DNA from: Hemicordylus capensis
Lineage: Eukaryota; Chordata; Lepidosauria; Squamata; Cordylidae
Direction: 5' to 3'
NCBI RefSeq assembly: GCF_027244095.1
Contig: NC_069659.1
Span: forward strand, 26,692,501 to 26,756,500
Length of the DNA: 64,000 bases
The position numbers and the translations under genes are program-made. This document shows positions 11,462 through 23,700 of the stretch, piece after piece. Below the pieces are notes generated by a model. That model saw nothing but the letters and a program-made list of their open reading frames with translations. It made no database searches and was not told the origin of the DNA. Each line of letters starts with the position of its first letter. Position 1 is the stretch's first letter.

Positions 11462-11703
11462 TTCCAGGTGTTTTAAAAAGGGAAATCCGATTAGATGCTA
11501 TGAGGAAGAATTTACCCAAATCACAAGGCATGCTGAACACCAAAAACGGTGTAAAACCTTCACCTAAGATAAAGTCACACTCCCCACCCCCATCACCTGA
11601 AAAAACACAATTAAATGAAATTAGTGGATTCAGTAATAGTGGCAGTGTGATCCCACCTCATGATTATTCAGCAATGAATAAGGACACAACAAGAAGTAGG
11701 TAA
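11452..11703 (+). other. Unexplained 83-codon open frame, exon-like
   Basis: The frame starts ATGGCTGAATTTCC directly after a splice-acceptor-like TTTTCAG and ends at AAGTAGGTAATT, where a donor-like AG|GTAATT precedes the stop. The predicted peptide is polar and basic, with a proline-serine stretch (SHSPPPSPEKT) and no motif I can assign. The first 10 bases lie in the foldback element at 10,977-11,461. It could be an exon, a gene fossil or chance. No neighbouring exon could be identified. Confidence 0.2.
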
Positions 11704-11861
11704 TTTGTGTTCACTTTAAATCTGTACTTCATTTTTTTTCTTAAACACAACACACACAACACAACACACAATGATAATTAAAATAAATGCTTTAACAACT
11801 GTGTCCAAAACTAAAGATCCTCTCCCAAAATTTCCCATAATCCCCCCCCCCACACACATAT

Positions 11862-12082
11862 AAGAACATAAGAACAGCCCTGCTGGATCAGGCCCAAGGC
11901 CCATCTAGTCCAGCATCCTGTTTTGCACAGTGGCCCACCAGATGCTGCTGGAAGTCTACAGGCAGAAGTTGAGGGCATGCCCTCTCCCCTGCTGTTACTC
12001 CCCTGCAACTGGTACCCCGAGGCATCCTGTCTTTGAGGCTGGAGATGACCTATAGCCCTCCAACTAGTAGCCATTGATACAC
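11862..12082 (-). repeat. CR1 LINE 3' end
   Basis: The plus strand reads AAGAACAGCCCTGCTGGATC, then GGCCCATCTAGTCCAGCATC, the complement of the standard CR1 3' UTR. The last coding codons, complementary to CTAGTAGCCATTGATA, lie near 12,065-12,080. Confidence 0.8.
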
Positions 12083-12117
12083 TGCAGGCACTCCCCACAT
12101 ACTGGCACTGGAGACAG

Positions 12118-12148
12118 ACAGACAGACACACACACACACACACACACA
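12118..12148. repeat. (CAGA)n/(AC)n microsatellite
   Basis: A short CAGA run followed by about 11 AC units directly next to the CR1 fragment. The open frames nearby are produced by the repeat. Confidence 0.9.
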
Positions 12149-13579
12149 GAGCAGCCTAGAGGAGTCCATCGCAGCCTAGCTAAATGCAGCATGTTTCGAT
12201 CCCCCCGCCTCCTGCTTATACCCAGCTGCACAGAGCAGCACACCAGTTGTGCCTGGAGATCAGGACAAAACGCATGTAATTTTAATACATAATATGCAAT
12301 AAATAATATTTGTTTGCCTCTCCATAACAAATTGTTCTCTGGGTGGCTTACAACACAACATTAAAACATGAGATAAAAACACACAACCCATTAAATGATA
12401 ACAGACCAAAGAGGGTGGAGAAAGAAAATGCAAAATACAATACAATTTAAAAAACTTTAAATAATAATAATAATAAAAAAAATCAGTTAATATCAGATCA
12501 AAACTGAAAAGGCTTGAGTGAACAAAAAGGTCTCTACCAGGCATCTAAAAGACTACGGGGGGGAGGGCGGAGGGGGAGGAAAAAAGTGGGCAGGGAAGGA
12601 AACTGAAGGGCTGTGCTCCCAAGGCTCGGACAGGGAAGGAGTTGACCACCATACTGGTTGTGGGCAATGCTGTGGGCACCGCAGCTTCAAAAGTGCCATC
12701 GCACAGACCTTTTTAGCAGTAAAGATGCATTTTTCATCCTCTTAAAATGCAACTTAGAGGATCCATAACCATCAATTGAGTCCCAGAGGAATATACAAAA
12801 GGCACTTTTCTGGCATGCAGTCTAAAAGCTGAAGTTACGCAAATGGACTACAAAATCATTTAAATACCACTTCCTCGGTCCAAAAGAATGTCACCAACCC
12901 TTTCAACTCTTGTTCCAAAGAGAAACACTTTAAACTGTTCTAAGCCATTTCCTCACCAATCTTCACCAAATTTGCAGGGGGAGGTGTCTCTTGTCACTTA
13001 GTGAATGTGTGCTGATTGCCAGACAGATCAGACAAATGGATTTGATTTTATAAGCAAGAGAATATTCAGGGCTGATATTGGTGTAATGTCTACTCTCCAT
13101 CTTAACTATGGCCAGTATAACTAATAGAAACATGGATAATTCCGGCAGTATCTTATTATTTGTGTATTTATAGGAACTGGAATAATAGTTGACCTTTGTG
13201 GGAATGAAACTAAACTTCAAAATGTCACTGAAGACCACCCAGTGTTGAAATGTATCCAACATACATTGAAGATTGGGAACAAAAAATGTATGATATAGCA
13301 AATATTTTATTTTTAAAAAATAGAATATGTTTGGACTTGTGTTTCATCATGACAATAAGCCTTTATTAATAGTTAACAGTGATGTTATTGAATGAAGTAA
13401 GGTTGTTAGACCATATCATACATTATCCTTTTCATATGATGGTGAGTGGTTTTCTGAATCATACCAAGTTTTGACTTTTTTCAAGTCACTGCCTTTGCTC
13501 CATTTTCTCCCTTTATTTATGGTTATCAGAACAACTTTGTTAATACTTTGCAGGATGGATTATAGATAATACTTCCTTC

Positions 13580-14287
13580 TAGGGATGTGCATGGAATGGT
13601 ATTTGCATTCTGTTCCAAGCTCAGAATGCGAATGCCCGGAATCCAGTTTTGATAGAACAAGTTGGTAACGTTTTGAGTGTTATGAGTGCCATTTTGGAGG
13701 GCTGATTTGCTTTTGCTGACTGGTTTTGGCACTGGCTTCTGATCTCCTTGCTTCTTGGTTGGCTTATCATACAAATTAAGTGATTTGTACGATAACAAGC
13801 CAACTAAGAAGCAAGGAGATCACAAGTCAGTTGGAAGCCAGTCCCAAAGTAAGTCAGCAAGGGAAAACACAGTCCTCCAAAATGGTGCTTGGAACACTTG
13901 AAACATTCCACTCTTAACTGTTAACTGAGCAAAGAGGCACCTTTTAAAAGTGGTGATTCTTTTTATTTAGTGGGGGAGAGCAACTGGCCCTCTCCATCCC
14001 CAGAAGAGCATCCCTCCAGCAGCTATTGCTGATGTCTGTCATGTTTCATTTTTAGATTGTGAGCCCTTTGGGGAGCCATTTTATTTATATCTAGGTAAAC
14101 TGCTTTGGGAACTTTTGTTGAAAAGCAGTATATAAATATCTGTCATATTCGTATTCCAACTGGGAATGGGGTCGTTTCATTCCAAACTCAAAACAGGTCC
14201 TTCATTTGAAGGGCATTCTGTATCGAGCTTGCTTCGGCCTGTTTCGAGTCGCAACATTTTGAGCTCAAAATGTTTTGCACATCCCTA
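13580..14287. mobile_element. hAT foldback with a nested LINE-tail insertion
   Basis: It has an exact 8-bp duplication CTTCCTTC (13,572-13,579 and 14,288-14,295) and ends TAGGGATGTGCA and TGCACATCCCTA. Near 13,775 the arms meet at a strong palindrome (AAGCAAGGAGATCA paired with TGATCTCCTTGCTT). About 230 bp of LINE 3'-tail sequence (13,922-14,150; TTTATTTAGTGGGGGAGAG to GCAGTATATAAAT) lies in the right arm. Confidence 0.85.
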
Positions 14288-14419
14288 CTTCCTTCTGCTC
14301 CCCTTCACTGTGTGTGAATATTCTACATATTTGGCCTTCCAGCTGTTTTTGGACTACAGCTCCCATCATCCCCAGCCAGTGTCCAGTAGTCAAGGGTGAT
14401 ATGAGTTGTAGTCCGATGT

Positions 14420-15610
14420 CTGCAGGAGGGCGGGAAGCTGTTCAGCACTGTCTATATACTTGCACGTAACCTCTAAGAAATGTTCACGAGAGCTCGCCCT
14501 CTCCCACATTCTTCTCCCCCTACGCACCTCACAATTTGGGCATTTAAAAAAATTAGCAAGTGGAAGCAACTTTTCTGTGCAAACTGCTTTTGGGTTGAAA
14601 AGTGGTATATAAATAAAGTTGAACACAGCATCTCCCCTCCATCTCTGTCTTACTCTGAATAGCCTTTTTTGGTAGATGAATGTCAACATTTTTAAAAATA
14701 CAATTTTGCTTCCTGCATTTGTGTTAACTTCCTAAAGTTATTTGATTAAGTGCCTAAATGGCTAGCTGTTCCTTTTCGTCTTTAACACAGGCACTATCAA
14801 CACTTTTTCCTGTCAAATAAATCATTTGTACTCTAATGAAAACCCAGACATTGGCTTAATTTCAAAATTATGTTTCATTTACTGATGTAAAAATCTGTAA
14901 ATAAGCAACACAGAAAAACTCATTTGTAGATCTTCTTGCAGAGATGGATATGAAATATAAACCCAGTATATCCATTGTTATTTCTTGCCACATCCCATGA
15001 CTTAAACAAACACTCTCACAGAAACAGGATGTAAATCCCTGCAATATGGTTTTATTATAAGAATAGTGATAAAACCTCAGAGATAAGTCATACACAGCAA
15101 TTCGATACCCTCACATTCACTGAAGATGTTGGCATTGGTGAACAAAACATTCTGTGGAATACCATGTTAATATTGTTTGGTTTGGACTATGTTGCTTAAA
15201 ACAGAATTTATGATTTGAATTAAAGAAGGGGGCTTTCTTGCATTAGAAAAACAGTTGAATTTTCCTGATTTATATCTTGAAAAAAATCTGAACACTTTTC
15301 TAAAGTACAGCACAGAGGACAGTGACAATTAGAAAGGAGTTTAGTCCCATGCATGCTCACTCAGGTAATTCCCATTTCCATTTAAGCTTATTTTCCAATA
15401 TGTATGCATATGATTGCAGTCATAAGACAGACAAGGACATGCTTCTCTTGGAAGCATCATGGCAAGTCTAGGAAGGAGGTGGGGAGAAGCAGAAATCCTC
15501 AGTGCAAGGCCACACCTATAGAGGATTCAAAAACAATTAGATTTGCCAGGCACACCTGAACAGAAGGGTGAGCTGAAACAGAAACAGCCCATTTCTAGAG
15601 AATAACAGGA
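14420..15610. other. Intergenic DNA, nothing recognised
   Basis: Mostly AT-rich unique-looking sequence with only short chance reading frames. A short TTGTAGTCCAAAAACA-type MITE piece lies just to the left (14,322-14,415). No coding exon or clear repeat family was recognised. Confidence 0.4.
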
Positions 15611-15615
15611 CTTTA

Positions 15616-16025
15616 CAGGTGGATCTCCTTATTCACGGCTGTACCGTGGATATGGAAACCATGAATAAAGAAACATTGATCCCTATGGGATCGCAGGGGT
15701 TAAATTTCCAGCCAGCCATTTTCAGCTGAAAATGCCTAAAAATTGGCTCATTTTCATGGGGAGGAGCTCCTTACTTGTCTCTGTGGCACCCCCTGAGTTG
15801 CATTGTGCCCAAACACAGCCAAAAATCACTCCCCCCCTTTTTAAAAGAGGGAGCCATTTTGTGGCTCTAAGTCCTACAATGGCAGCCGGAAATGACCTCT
15901 GCAGTCATTTACGGCCACCCCCGACCCACAGATGCATGAGGTCAACGTGTCCCCCCATTGCATATGCTGAGGTCAGGTGTCACTTCCCTGACTGCGGACA
16001 CCGAATCTGTAAGGAAGTCCACCTA
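15616..16025. mobile_element. Tigger/pogo-like MITE
   Basis: It is flanked by TA on both sides, with ends CAGGTGGATCTCCTTATTCACGG and TGTAAGGAAGTCCACCT. The style (cagttgacccTTATTCACGG) and TA target resemble pogo/Tigger non-autonomous elements. A second element with the same end (CAGGTGGCCCTCGTTAT) lies at 30,420. The family assignment is by resemblance only. Confidence 0.6.
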
Positions 16026-17480
16026 TATACTTAAGAATTCCACATCATGACCAAAAGAAAGAAAAAAATCCCACAAAAATAAGTGGCCCACAATTTCCTC
16101 AACATTAGGGCAGAGCAAGAGCTGCGCTCTTACTGAAAAGCTGTTGCAGAGCTCAGCCAACAGGTTGTCTTGCAAGCCAAGCACATGCTGAGGGGAGAGC
16201 AACTTTTGCTGCTCTCCACTCCCTCCAAAACTATATTCCCTTAGGGCTGCATAGCCCTCAGGGACATATTTCTGGAAGCCAAAAAATACTTTTGGAGGGA
16301 GGGGAAAGCTGCAAAAACTGCTCTCCCTTCTGTGGGACAAGCCTCTTTGAGGGTGCAGCTCTTTGTGGGCTGCCTTGTCTAAAAAAGAGATGATCTTGTC
16401 CTACCTCAACCAGCATTCAGTGCACGCAATCCATTTCTCATTATCCTGAGGCCAATACTACCAAGTCCTACCCAGTTATCATAAGCTATTGGAATAATCT
16501 TGCACATCACGAGGGCCAATCTAAATGTGCTAAAAGAATGATGCTTTGATAGAAATGGTGAACTGCATGGAAGTTGGGATGCCAAATTATTGCCAAGAAC
16601 TGGTTGCCATTTCCCACTTTGTAAATAATATGCAAAACAGGTCTTGAAAATCCCTGCATTTGGTCAACTGGGAGCAATTTTGAGACTTATAAAGCAGCAT
16701 TGAGTGAATGGCTAAGGTCTTGATGGCATTTAAGTAATAAAACAAGGAGATAGTTAAGTGCTTCAGTTTCTACACCTGCTTCTCCATGAAGCCAACACAC
16801 ACACACACACTCCTCCTCATGATTTTGCTAGAAGGTAATATACATTAAGGTAGTGCAATTCTTCTTAAGGTTGAGATGGAGAGAGCTGGTATCACAGAAA
16901 AAAAATATAGCCCCCCACATTTGGAAATGGAAGAGAAAGGTCAAACTCTGAATTTTCTGTCCAGTGCACATAAAAGAGATCAAACTTTGTACTAAGTTAT
17001 CCTAGGTTTTTCTTTTTAATATTGAGACCAATTTATAATAGAAGTACAATAATTACTGTTTCAAGAACTTGCAGTTGCTTCATTATAGACAACATCACCA
17101 TCCTCTCAGTACCCTTTAAGTTAAAAAGTAGGCTGTTATGAATGTTCCATTAGAAGACAATATACTGAATGGGAACTGTAGAAAAAAATAATAATTTTAA
17201 GGCCATGTCTCCATGTGAAGCTGCAAACTATGGCACAAATGATGTTGGGCATTGGTAAAACTTCAGCCAAGGCTTAATATTAATCATTCTTCCTAATGAC
17301 AGTCATTTCATTAGCAAACTACCTTACCAGAGTCATATACTACAACAATTTTTAAACACATCTCCAGGATTCAAAACACCCATATAGAGCACTTCGGATG
17401 CAGTCTATGATGTTTTGGTTTTGAGAATATAGAAATCAGTCGTACTCAAGGGATATCCTTCACTTTTAAGACTGCTACAA
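16026..17480. other. Intergenic DNA left of the DCUN1D5 3' end
   Basis: AT-rich sequence with a short (AC)n run (about 16,795-16,811) and no recognised gene or large repeat. Part may be distal 3' UTR of DCUN1D5 if a downstream polyadenylation site is used. Confidence 0.4.
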
Positions 17481-17489
17481 ATCTGAATC

Positions 17490-17495
17490 TTTATT
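17490..17495 (-). terminator. Candidate DCUN1D5 polyadenylation signal
   Basis: Plus-strand TTTATT gives AATAAA on the minus strand, about 215 bases past the stop codon. It is the first canonical hexamer I find downstream. Its use is inferred; more distal sites are possible. Confidence 0.45.
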
Positions 17496-17709
17496 GTTCT
17501 GAAATGATAGAAACTTAAGACAAAAACCTCCAACTTTCAGTCTCAGAAGAGGTGTGGTTCAATGCCCTTTTCATGTGTAACAAGGCTTCCTTTAAAAATA
17601 AAAGGAAAAAAAAATGACTGAAGTTCATGTGAATGCAACCCTTGGTTTGACTCAGTTTTTGTAGGGGTGGACATCACAAGATCCAGCAGGTTCTTTAGAG
17701 CTGTTCTTG

Positions 17710-17765
17710 CTATGATGCTTGGCGAACTTTTTGCCACTCCACAAATTCATCAAGAAGAACAGGCC
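17710..17765 (-). CDS. DCUN1D5: DCUN1D5 coding exon 8
   Basis: Residues 217 (second part) to 234: [17 protein letters not shown] and TAG at 17,710-17,712. It contains D222 of the cullin-binding patch. The acceptor is TTTCATTTCCAG. Confidence 0.95.
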
Positions 17766-20700
17766 CTGGAAATGAAACAATGCTCATTAGAGATTTCAGT
17801 GTTTTCTTAAATCAAGCTGCTTTTTAACAGCAAAGACAATTTTTTTTAGCCTAAATCATATTAACATGGAGCCATCTCTAACTGACTTATAATTCCAAAC
17901 CAATGCGGGTTAAAAAAGGGGAGTTAAAAGCAGAGGACAAAACAGGCTTACGGTTGAACACATTTAAAGGATTTTTTTAAATATAGGAGAAAAACAAGGA
18001 AAATTAAGCAAGTGATTAACAAGGCACTGAGGGCAAAGGTAAGAATTAAAGACCGAAGGGAGGTAAAAGGCCTTGGAGAGGACTACAGAAATTGGGTTGG
18101 GATATCCTTCCCAGGCTCTTAAAGCTTTCAGTACTTTATGAGCGTCCTGCCTCTGGAGCACATGGGAAGGATAACCCTTAGGAGATGTCCTCCTGCAGCA
18201 GTAGAGAAAGGGATCTCAGCACGAAGAAAGATTAGGCAACTCCACCTGGTATGCTTCACTTTGCTTGCCCAGCCCCACCCCCCTTTCCAAAGCAGCTGTG
18301 AGCTCCCAGCTGTATAAAAAGGTACAGACATGTTTTGCCACTCAAAAAACTAATCTAAGAAACATTTTCCATGTATTATTTTGTGCTGAGGGCCCTTTGT
18401 ACAACATGACCATGTTGCTGAGGATTCAGCTGGTTTAGATTATATAAGAAGCTACCATATACAGACTCAGACCACTGGTCCATCTAGCTCAGTACTGTCT
18501 ACCTAGTCTGGCAGCAGCTTCTCCAAGGTTGCAGGCAGGAGTCTCTCTCAATCTTATCTGGAGATGCCAGGGAGGGAACCTCTGACCTTCTGCATGCAAG
18601 CATACAGACACTCTTCCCAGAGCTGCCCCTTTCCATAAGGGGAGTATCTTACAGTGCTCACATGTAGGCTCCCATCCAAATACAAACCAAGGTGGACCCT
18701 GCTTAGCAGAGGGGGCAATTCATGCTCGCTACCACAAGATCAGCTCTCTTCCACTCTCTAATATGCTCTAATCTTTCCCTTCCATTCTGGGGTGGAAGAA
18801 GAGCCTGGAGATATAGAACAAGCCAGGCAGACATTGGGAGAAAACATGCAAGGATTGGGCTGCAAAGACAAGAAGGAACCAACATGAAGTATTTTAATTG
18901 CAAAAAAATGGGAATACTCACATGCCCCATCTTCATCATAGTTACTAAGATCTGCATGGACAGTTCTGCTGAATTCTAACACATTGTACCATTGATCTTT
19001 GTTAATTACTTTGTATTTTGACTGCTATGGAAAAAAAATTGTACACTTTTAGATCTCAGCCACAAAGCAAGTTGATGCATATGAGGATAATCAAGCAATT
19101 TCCCCCCTAAAGGCAAGAAATTAATGTAATCCAAAAGAGCTTCTGAATAAAGTATAATCTTAATGCAAGCTTTGAAAGAATTAGCTTGGATGTTAGAATA
19201 GATGGCTGTTTCTGGCATAGTAATGGAGAGCAACATTCTCCAAGGCATTAAGAAAAACATGGGTGCAGAAAAAGGCCGCTGGTAGTAAATGCATGGATTT
19301 GGAAGGAAGAAACATAATAAGCAAGATACCATTTAGGGTGATAAGCATAAGAACTGAAGTTTATGTACTAAGTACAGGAAAGCTCCAGCATGTTTTCAGC
19401 ATATAAAGAAGTTCGTCTTTCTTCTAGACTAAAAAGAAAGTACTTTAGTAACTAGCTTGTCTGTTTGCAAGAGACAGGAGGACTTTTTACCCCAGCAGCA
19501 AAGCTAAAGGTGGCGGAAAGTCAGTTATGTCCCACCCTCCCCACAATCAGACTCATCCGGTTGTGCTATCATGCACGGCCAATGTTGCCTGTTCAAGCTG
19601 AAGCACTGCCCACCACCACCACCACATTTTGTTTATAGAGAAGTGAGGAGTTCATTCCAGAGAGTGGAATGTTGTGTAGAAATCTGCATGTTCCTTGTGC
19701 TATTTATTCTGGGCAGGTAAAGTTGCTGCAAACTGTTTGTTCCCTGCAAGAGTGCACTCCTACTTTCAAATTAGTCATGTCTTCTAAAACAAGAATTTTT
19801 GACTTATCCTGCAGCACTTTTCTCTGACAACCTGATGCATCTTCTGGATTCATAAGCCAGCATTTCTGGATTCATAAGACATGGCTGGCACTGAGGTAAC
19901 AGAAGTGTGTGCTAGCAGGAACCAGCAGTTTGCAGCAATCTTACTTACCCCCTCTCTCGCACCCCTCAGGATGACAGAAAAGAGAGGGGTGTGTGTGTGT
20001 GGTGTATCTGTAAAACATAGAGCAGACATAACAATCTAAATCGAGCACACCAGATCAACAGGTTGCCTGTGGTAAGACTCCTCCAGATGACCAGGCATGG
20101 ACACTTAGCAAACTACAAGTCTTTCTTCTTATTTAAGGACCTGATTAGTAGTTCAGCATGAGGTGGGTTAGCAATATTTCTGGACTTATTTACAAGGCAG
20201 ACCAGAATATCCAACTTTTCTTCATTTTAAAAAATGTGCTTACCTCCAAGTACTGGTAAAATACTGAAAACAATGGCCACGTTCTTCCAAGTAGAAGAGC
20301 TAACATAGATTTTGCAGTATCAATATCAAGACTTCTCTGGTCTTTATCCTATGATAAAAGAAGCAACACTCAGAACACAAACGACAGGCCCTGGAAGTCA
20401 TGTTTTCTTAAGGAGCAGATGGACTTACCCTTGCAAAATCAAATGCATATCTGTAGATATTCTTAAAGGTTGAAATGTCATTCAGTTGCGAACGTAAAAA
20501 ATCAAATTTACTTTGCAGCTTTTCTGTGCAGTCGCATCTTAAACAAAAAAATCACAAAGTTATATTCCAGATATGCTTGGAAGGAAAAAATTCTTTTAGC
20601 ACAACAGCACAAAGGCCTTCAGACTACAAGGATTAGGTTTACTTCTAAAGAAAATGGGTTGAATTCAGAACTTGCAGGAGCAAAATTAAACTTGTGCAAG

Positions 20701-23700
20701 AGTACTTTCATATTGCCCTCCTCCCCAAAACAACCACCTTCACCCTCCCCAAAAGGGTCAAGACCCTTCCAGAAGGGGATTAGGGGGCTGCTGTGAAGAG
20801 TCTGGGCAGGGAGATTTCCCTTGCATGCGATCTGGATCTGACACAATAAGTTTGCAAAGGCAAATGCTAGGGATCAACTCCTGGCTTGGACACAAATTCA
20901 TCATTTGGGGCTGATTTCCTGATATCTTCAAGTTGTATTTTTACACATGCAATTTGCAAACATGTACAAGTTAATTTTTACAACTCTAGTGGGCTCTCGC
21001 AATCTCACAGAGCTATGATAATTAACTTACTAAAAACCAAACATTATTGGGTAAGATAGTAATGCAAGTAAGAGGTGGAATATCTACAGTGCTTTCCAAA
21101 CAATGGCACTGCTTGAATCCAGCATGCACACAGTGGAAGGTTTTCTATGCAGATGAGAAATGTAGACCTAGGATTGCATGAACCATTCTAAACTAAGATT
21201 TAATAGAACTTTATTTGCTTTTATGATTCTCCCCAGATGATTCTCCACAGAAAAGAGAGTTCAACATGACATTTGCAGTAGTCTTTGAACCAAGAGTGGC
21301 AGCAAGCCTTGAACACGCTCCTGCCTGCAAGGGAAAGACAACCATTTCCCAGCATCCTATCACACTGCAGCAAGACTAAGTAATGGAACCTAAGGAATGG
21401 CTATGCTAATGAAGGAGTGGGCTATGAAGAGGGTTCAGAAAATCCACTAGATATTAGTCTGTGACTAGTTAAAATAACACCTGATGAGAAGAAGAAAAAA
21501 GTCCTGACCAGCAGTGCACCAACACAGCTTGAGGAAGGCAGATGAAGGAGGAGAGCTGGTTTTATGGTAGCAAGCATGGATTGTTCCCTTTGCTAAGCAG
21601 GGTCTTCCCTAGCTTGCATTTGAATGGAAGCAGCTTTGTGAGCAATGAAAAATATTCCCCTAAGCGCATGGGGCTGCTTTGGGAAGACATTTGCATGCAA
21701 ATGGTTCCAAGTTCCCTCTCTGACATCTCCAAGATAGGGCTGAGAGAGACTCCTGCTTACAAACTTGGAGAAGCCACTACCAGTCCACGTAGACAATGCT
21801 GAGCTAGATGGAGCAATGGTTTGACTCAGTATATGGCAACTTCCTATCAGTGTTCTCCCTAATGTTTTTCATCTGTGTGCAGAATGAGTTTGGTTCTGAG
21901 CAGTATTATCAAGGCAGTGTGCGCGCACCTGCATTCGGAGTGGGGCCTTCCCGATTCAACTTGAGCAGGAACTAAAATTAACTGAGCGGACTTGTGAGCG
22001 TGCACACATGCAGATGCCTTAGAGGGAACAGTGCGTCCTATGTTCCTAACCATCTGACAAGTAAAATATTGTGTCTGGCTGGTGAACTAAGCTAACATTT
22101 CTTGATCCCTGGCTATGAAAATAGTGGCTGGCTCAGTTCTTAAGTGGTATCAATAACTTCAATGGAACGAATTAAAAAGGCTTCAATCAGGGACACAGCT
22201 GGGGTGATGGGACGTGCTGCTTCTTGTTCCAAAACACTAAGATAGTAAAGACTTGGAGCAGGTTACCCAGTGGTGTCCCTGAAGGCCTTTACTAGTTCCC
22301 ATGACAGTTATACAAATATGACAAATATTTATATACCGCTTTTCAACAAAAGCCCCCAAAGAAATTTACATAAATATAAATAAATAAATAGGCTCCCTGC
22401 CCCCAAAGGGCTCATGATCTAAAAAAGAAATATGAGACAGACACTAGCATCAGCCACTGGAAGGATGCTATGCTGGGGTTGGATACGGCCAATTGCTCTC
22501 CCCCGCTAAATAAAGAGAATCACCACTTTTAAAAATGTGCCTTTTTGCTCAGTTAGCAGGGTAAGTGACTGCTGTTCATTCCCACATAGAAACATAAAGT
22601 GCTACTCTGGCACTGGGGCGTTGTGAGAAGAGGCAATAAGTTCTTGACATCCACCCCCCCCCGCAAACACCCCTAAGGAAAACACTAAGGGGCCAGGTTT
22701 GGGGCAGGAGGGAGAGAGACAGCAAGTCTCAACCTCCATTCTAAAACGTAGAATTGGGGAAACAATGGCAACTCTCCATGCCCAAAAACAAACTTGGCAA
22801 GCCTTTAGCAAATGATAAATGTTAAAGGACACAACCATTTTGTTGTTTATGGCAAACAGTAAGATTTAGTAAATCTTCATCTGGATGAAATTACAATTAC
22901 AATACATATGTGTTAAATTAATAAAAATAATAAAATGTTAATTTTCTCCTGGTGCCAAAAAAAGAAAGAAAGGAGAAAACAAAAGCAGAAGGGAAAAGTA
23001 ACTGGGCAGGGGGAGATTCCAAGCAGAAAAGCAGCAAGAAGAGGGAAAAGGTTAGGTGTTCTCCCCCATTTCAAACTCACTGTTTCTCAAGGCTGCTTTT
23101 GGCACAGAAACACAGGGGAAAGGTACATGCAATGGCATGCCATATCTAATTTGCCTCTGAGGAAAATCACCAAGATGAATCATGGCAGGTATCTTAAAAA
23201 GAATGACAAACAGACCTAATTGAAATTGGTAACCTACAGGCAAAGTGTTTGTACTGGATTAACACACCTACTGAGTAATTGAAAGAACACACCCCCATGC
23301 TCTTTCAAACAGACATGAAAGGTTATTTCAAATAAAAAGAGCTCTTACTGTAATGAGGTCATCCCCTTTAACCATTCTTCCTTGGTAAAAAATCCCATGC
23401 TTTCAGCCTCTAGTTTCCAGGCTAAAACAAGCATGATAATCTGTATTGGGATGGGCAAAGAGATAAATTGAATAGAAAGAAAGATATACATTTACTACAA
23501 ACACTTGATCTATTCAATGACCATTCATCTAACTACTGCGCCACCACCACCACTAGGTGCCAAGTTTAAAAAGAAGAGGGGCAATTTAAGAATAGCTCAG
23601 TTGTGGCAGAATGCCCTACTCAGTTCCAGAAGAATGACAAGTGATACTGACAACTATGTTTTCCATAATCACACTGGCCAAGGGAACAAAAGTGTGGAAG

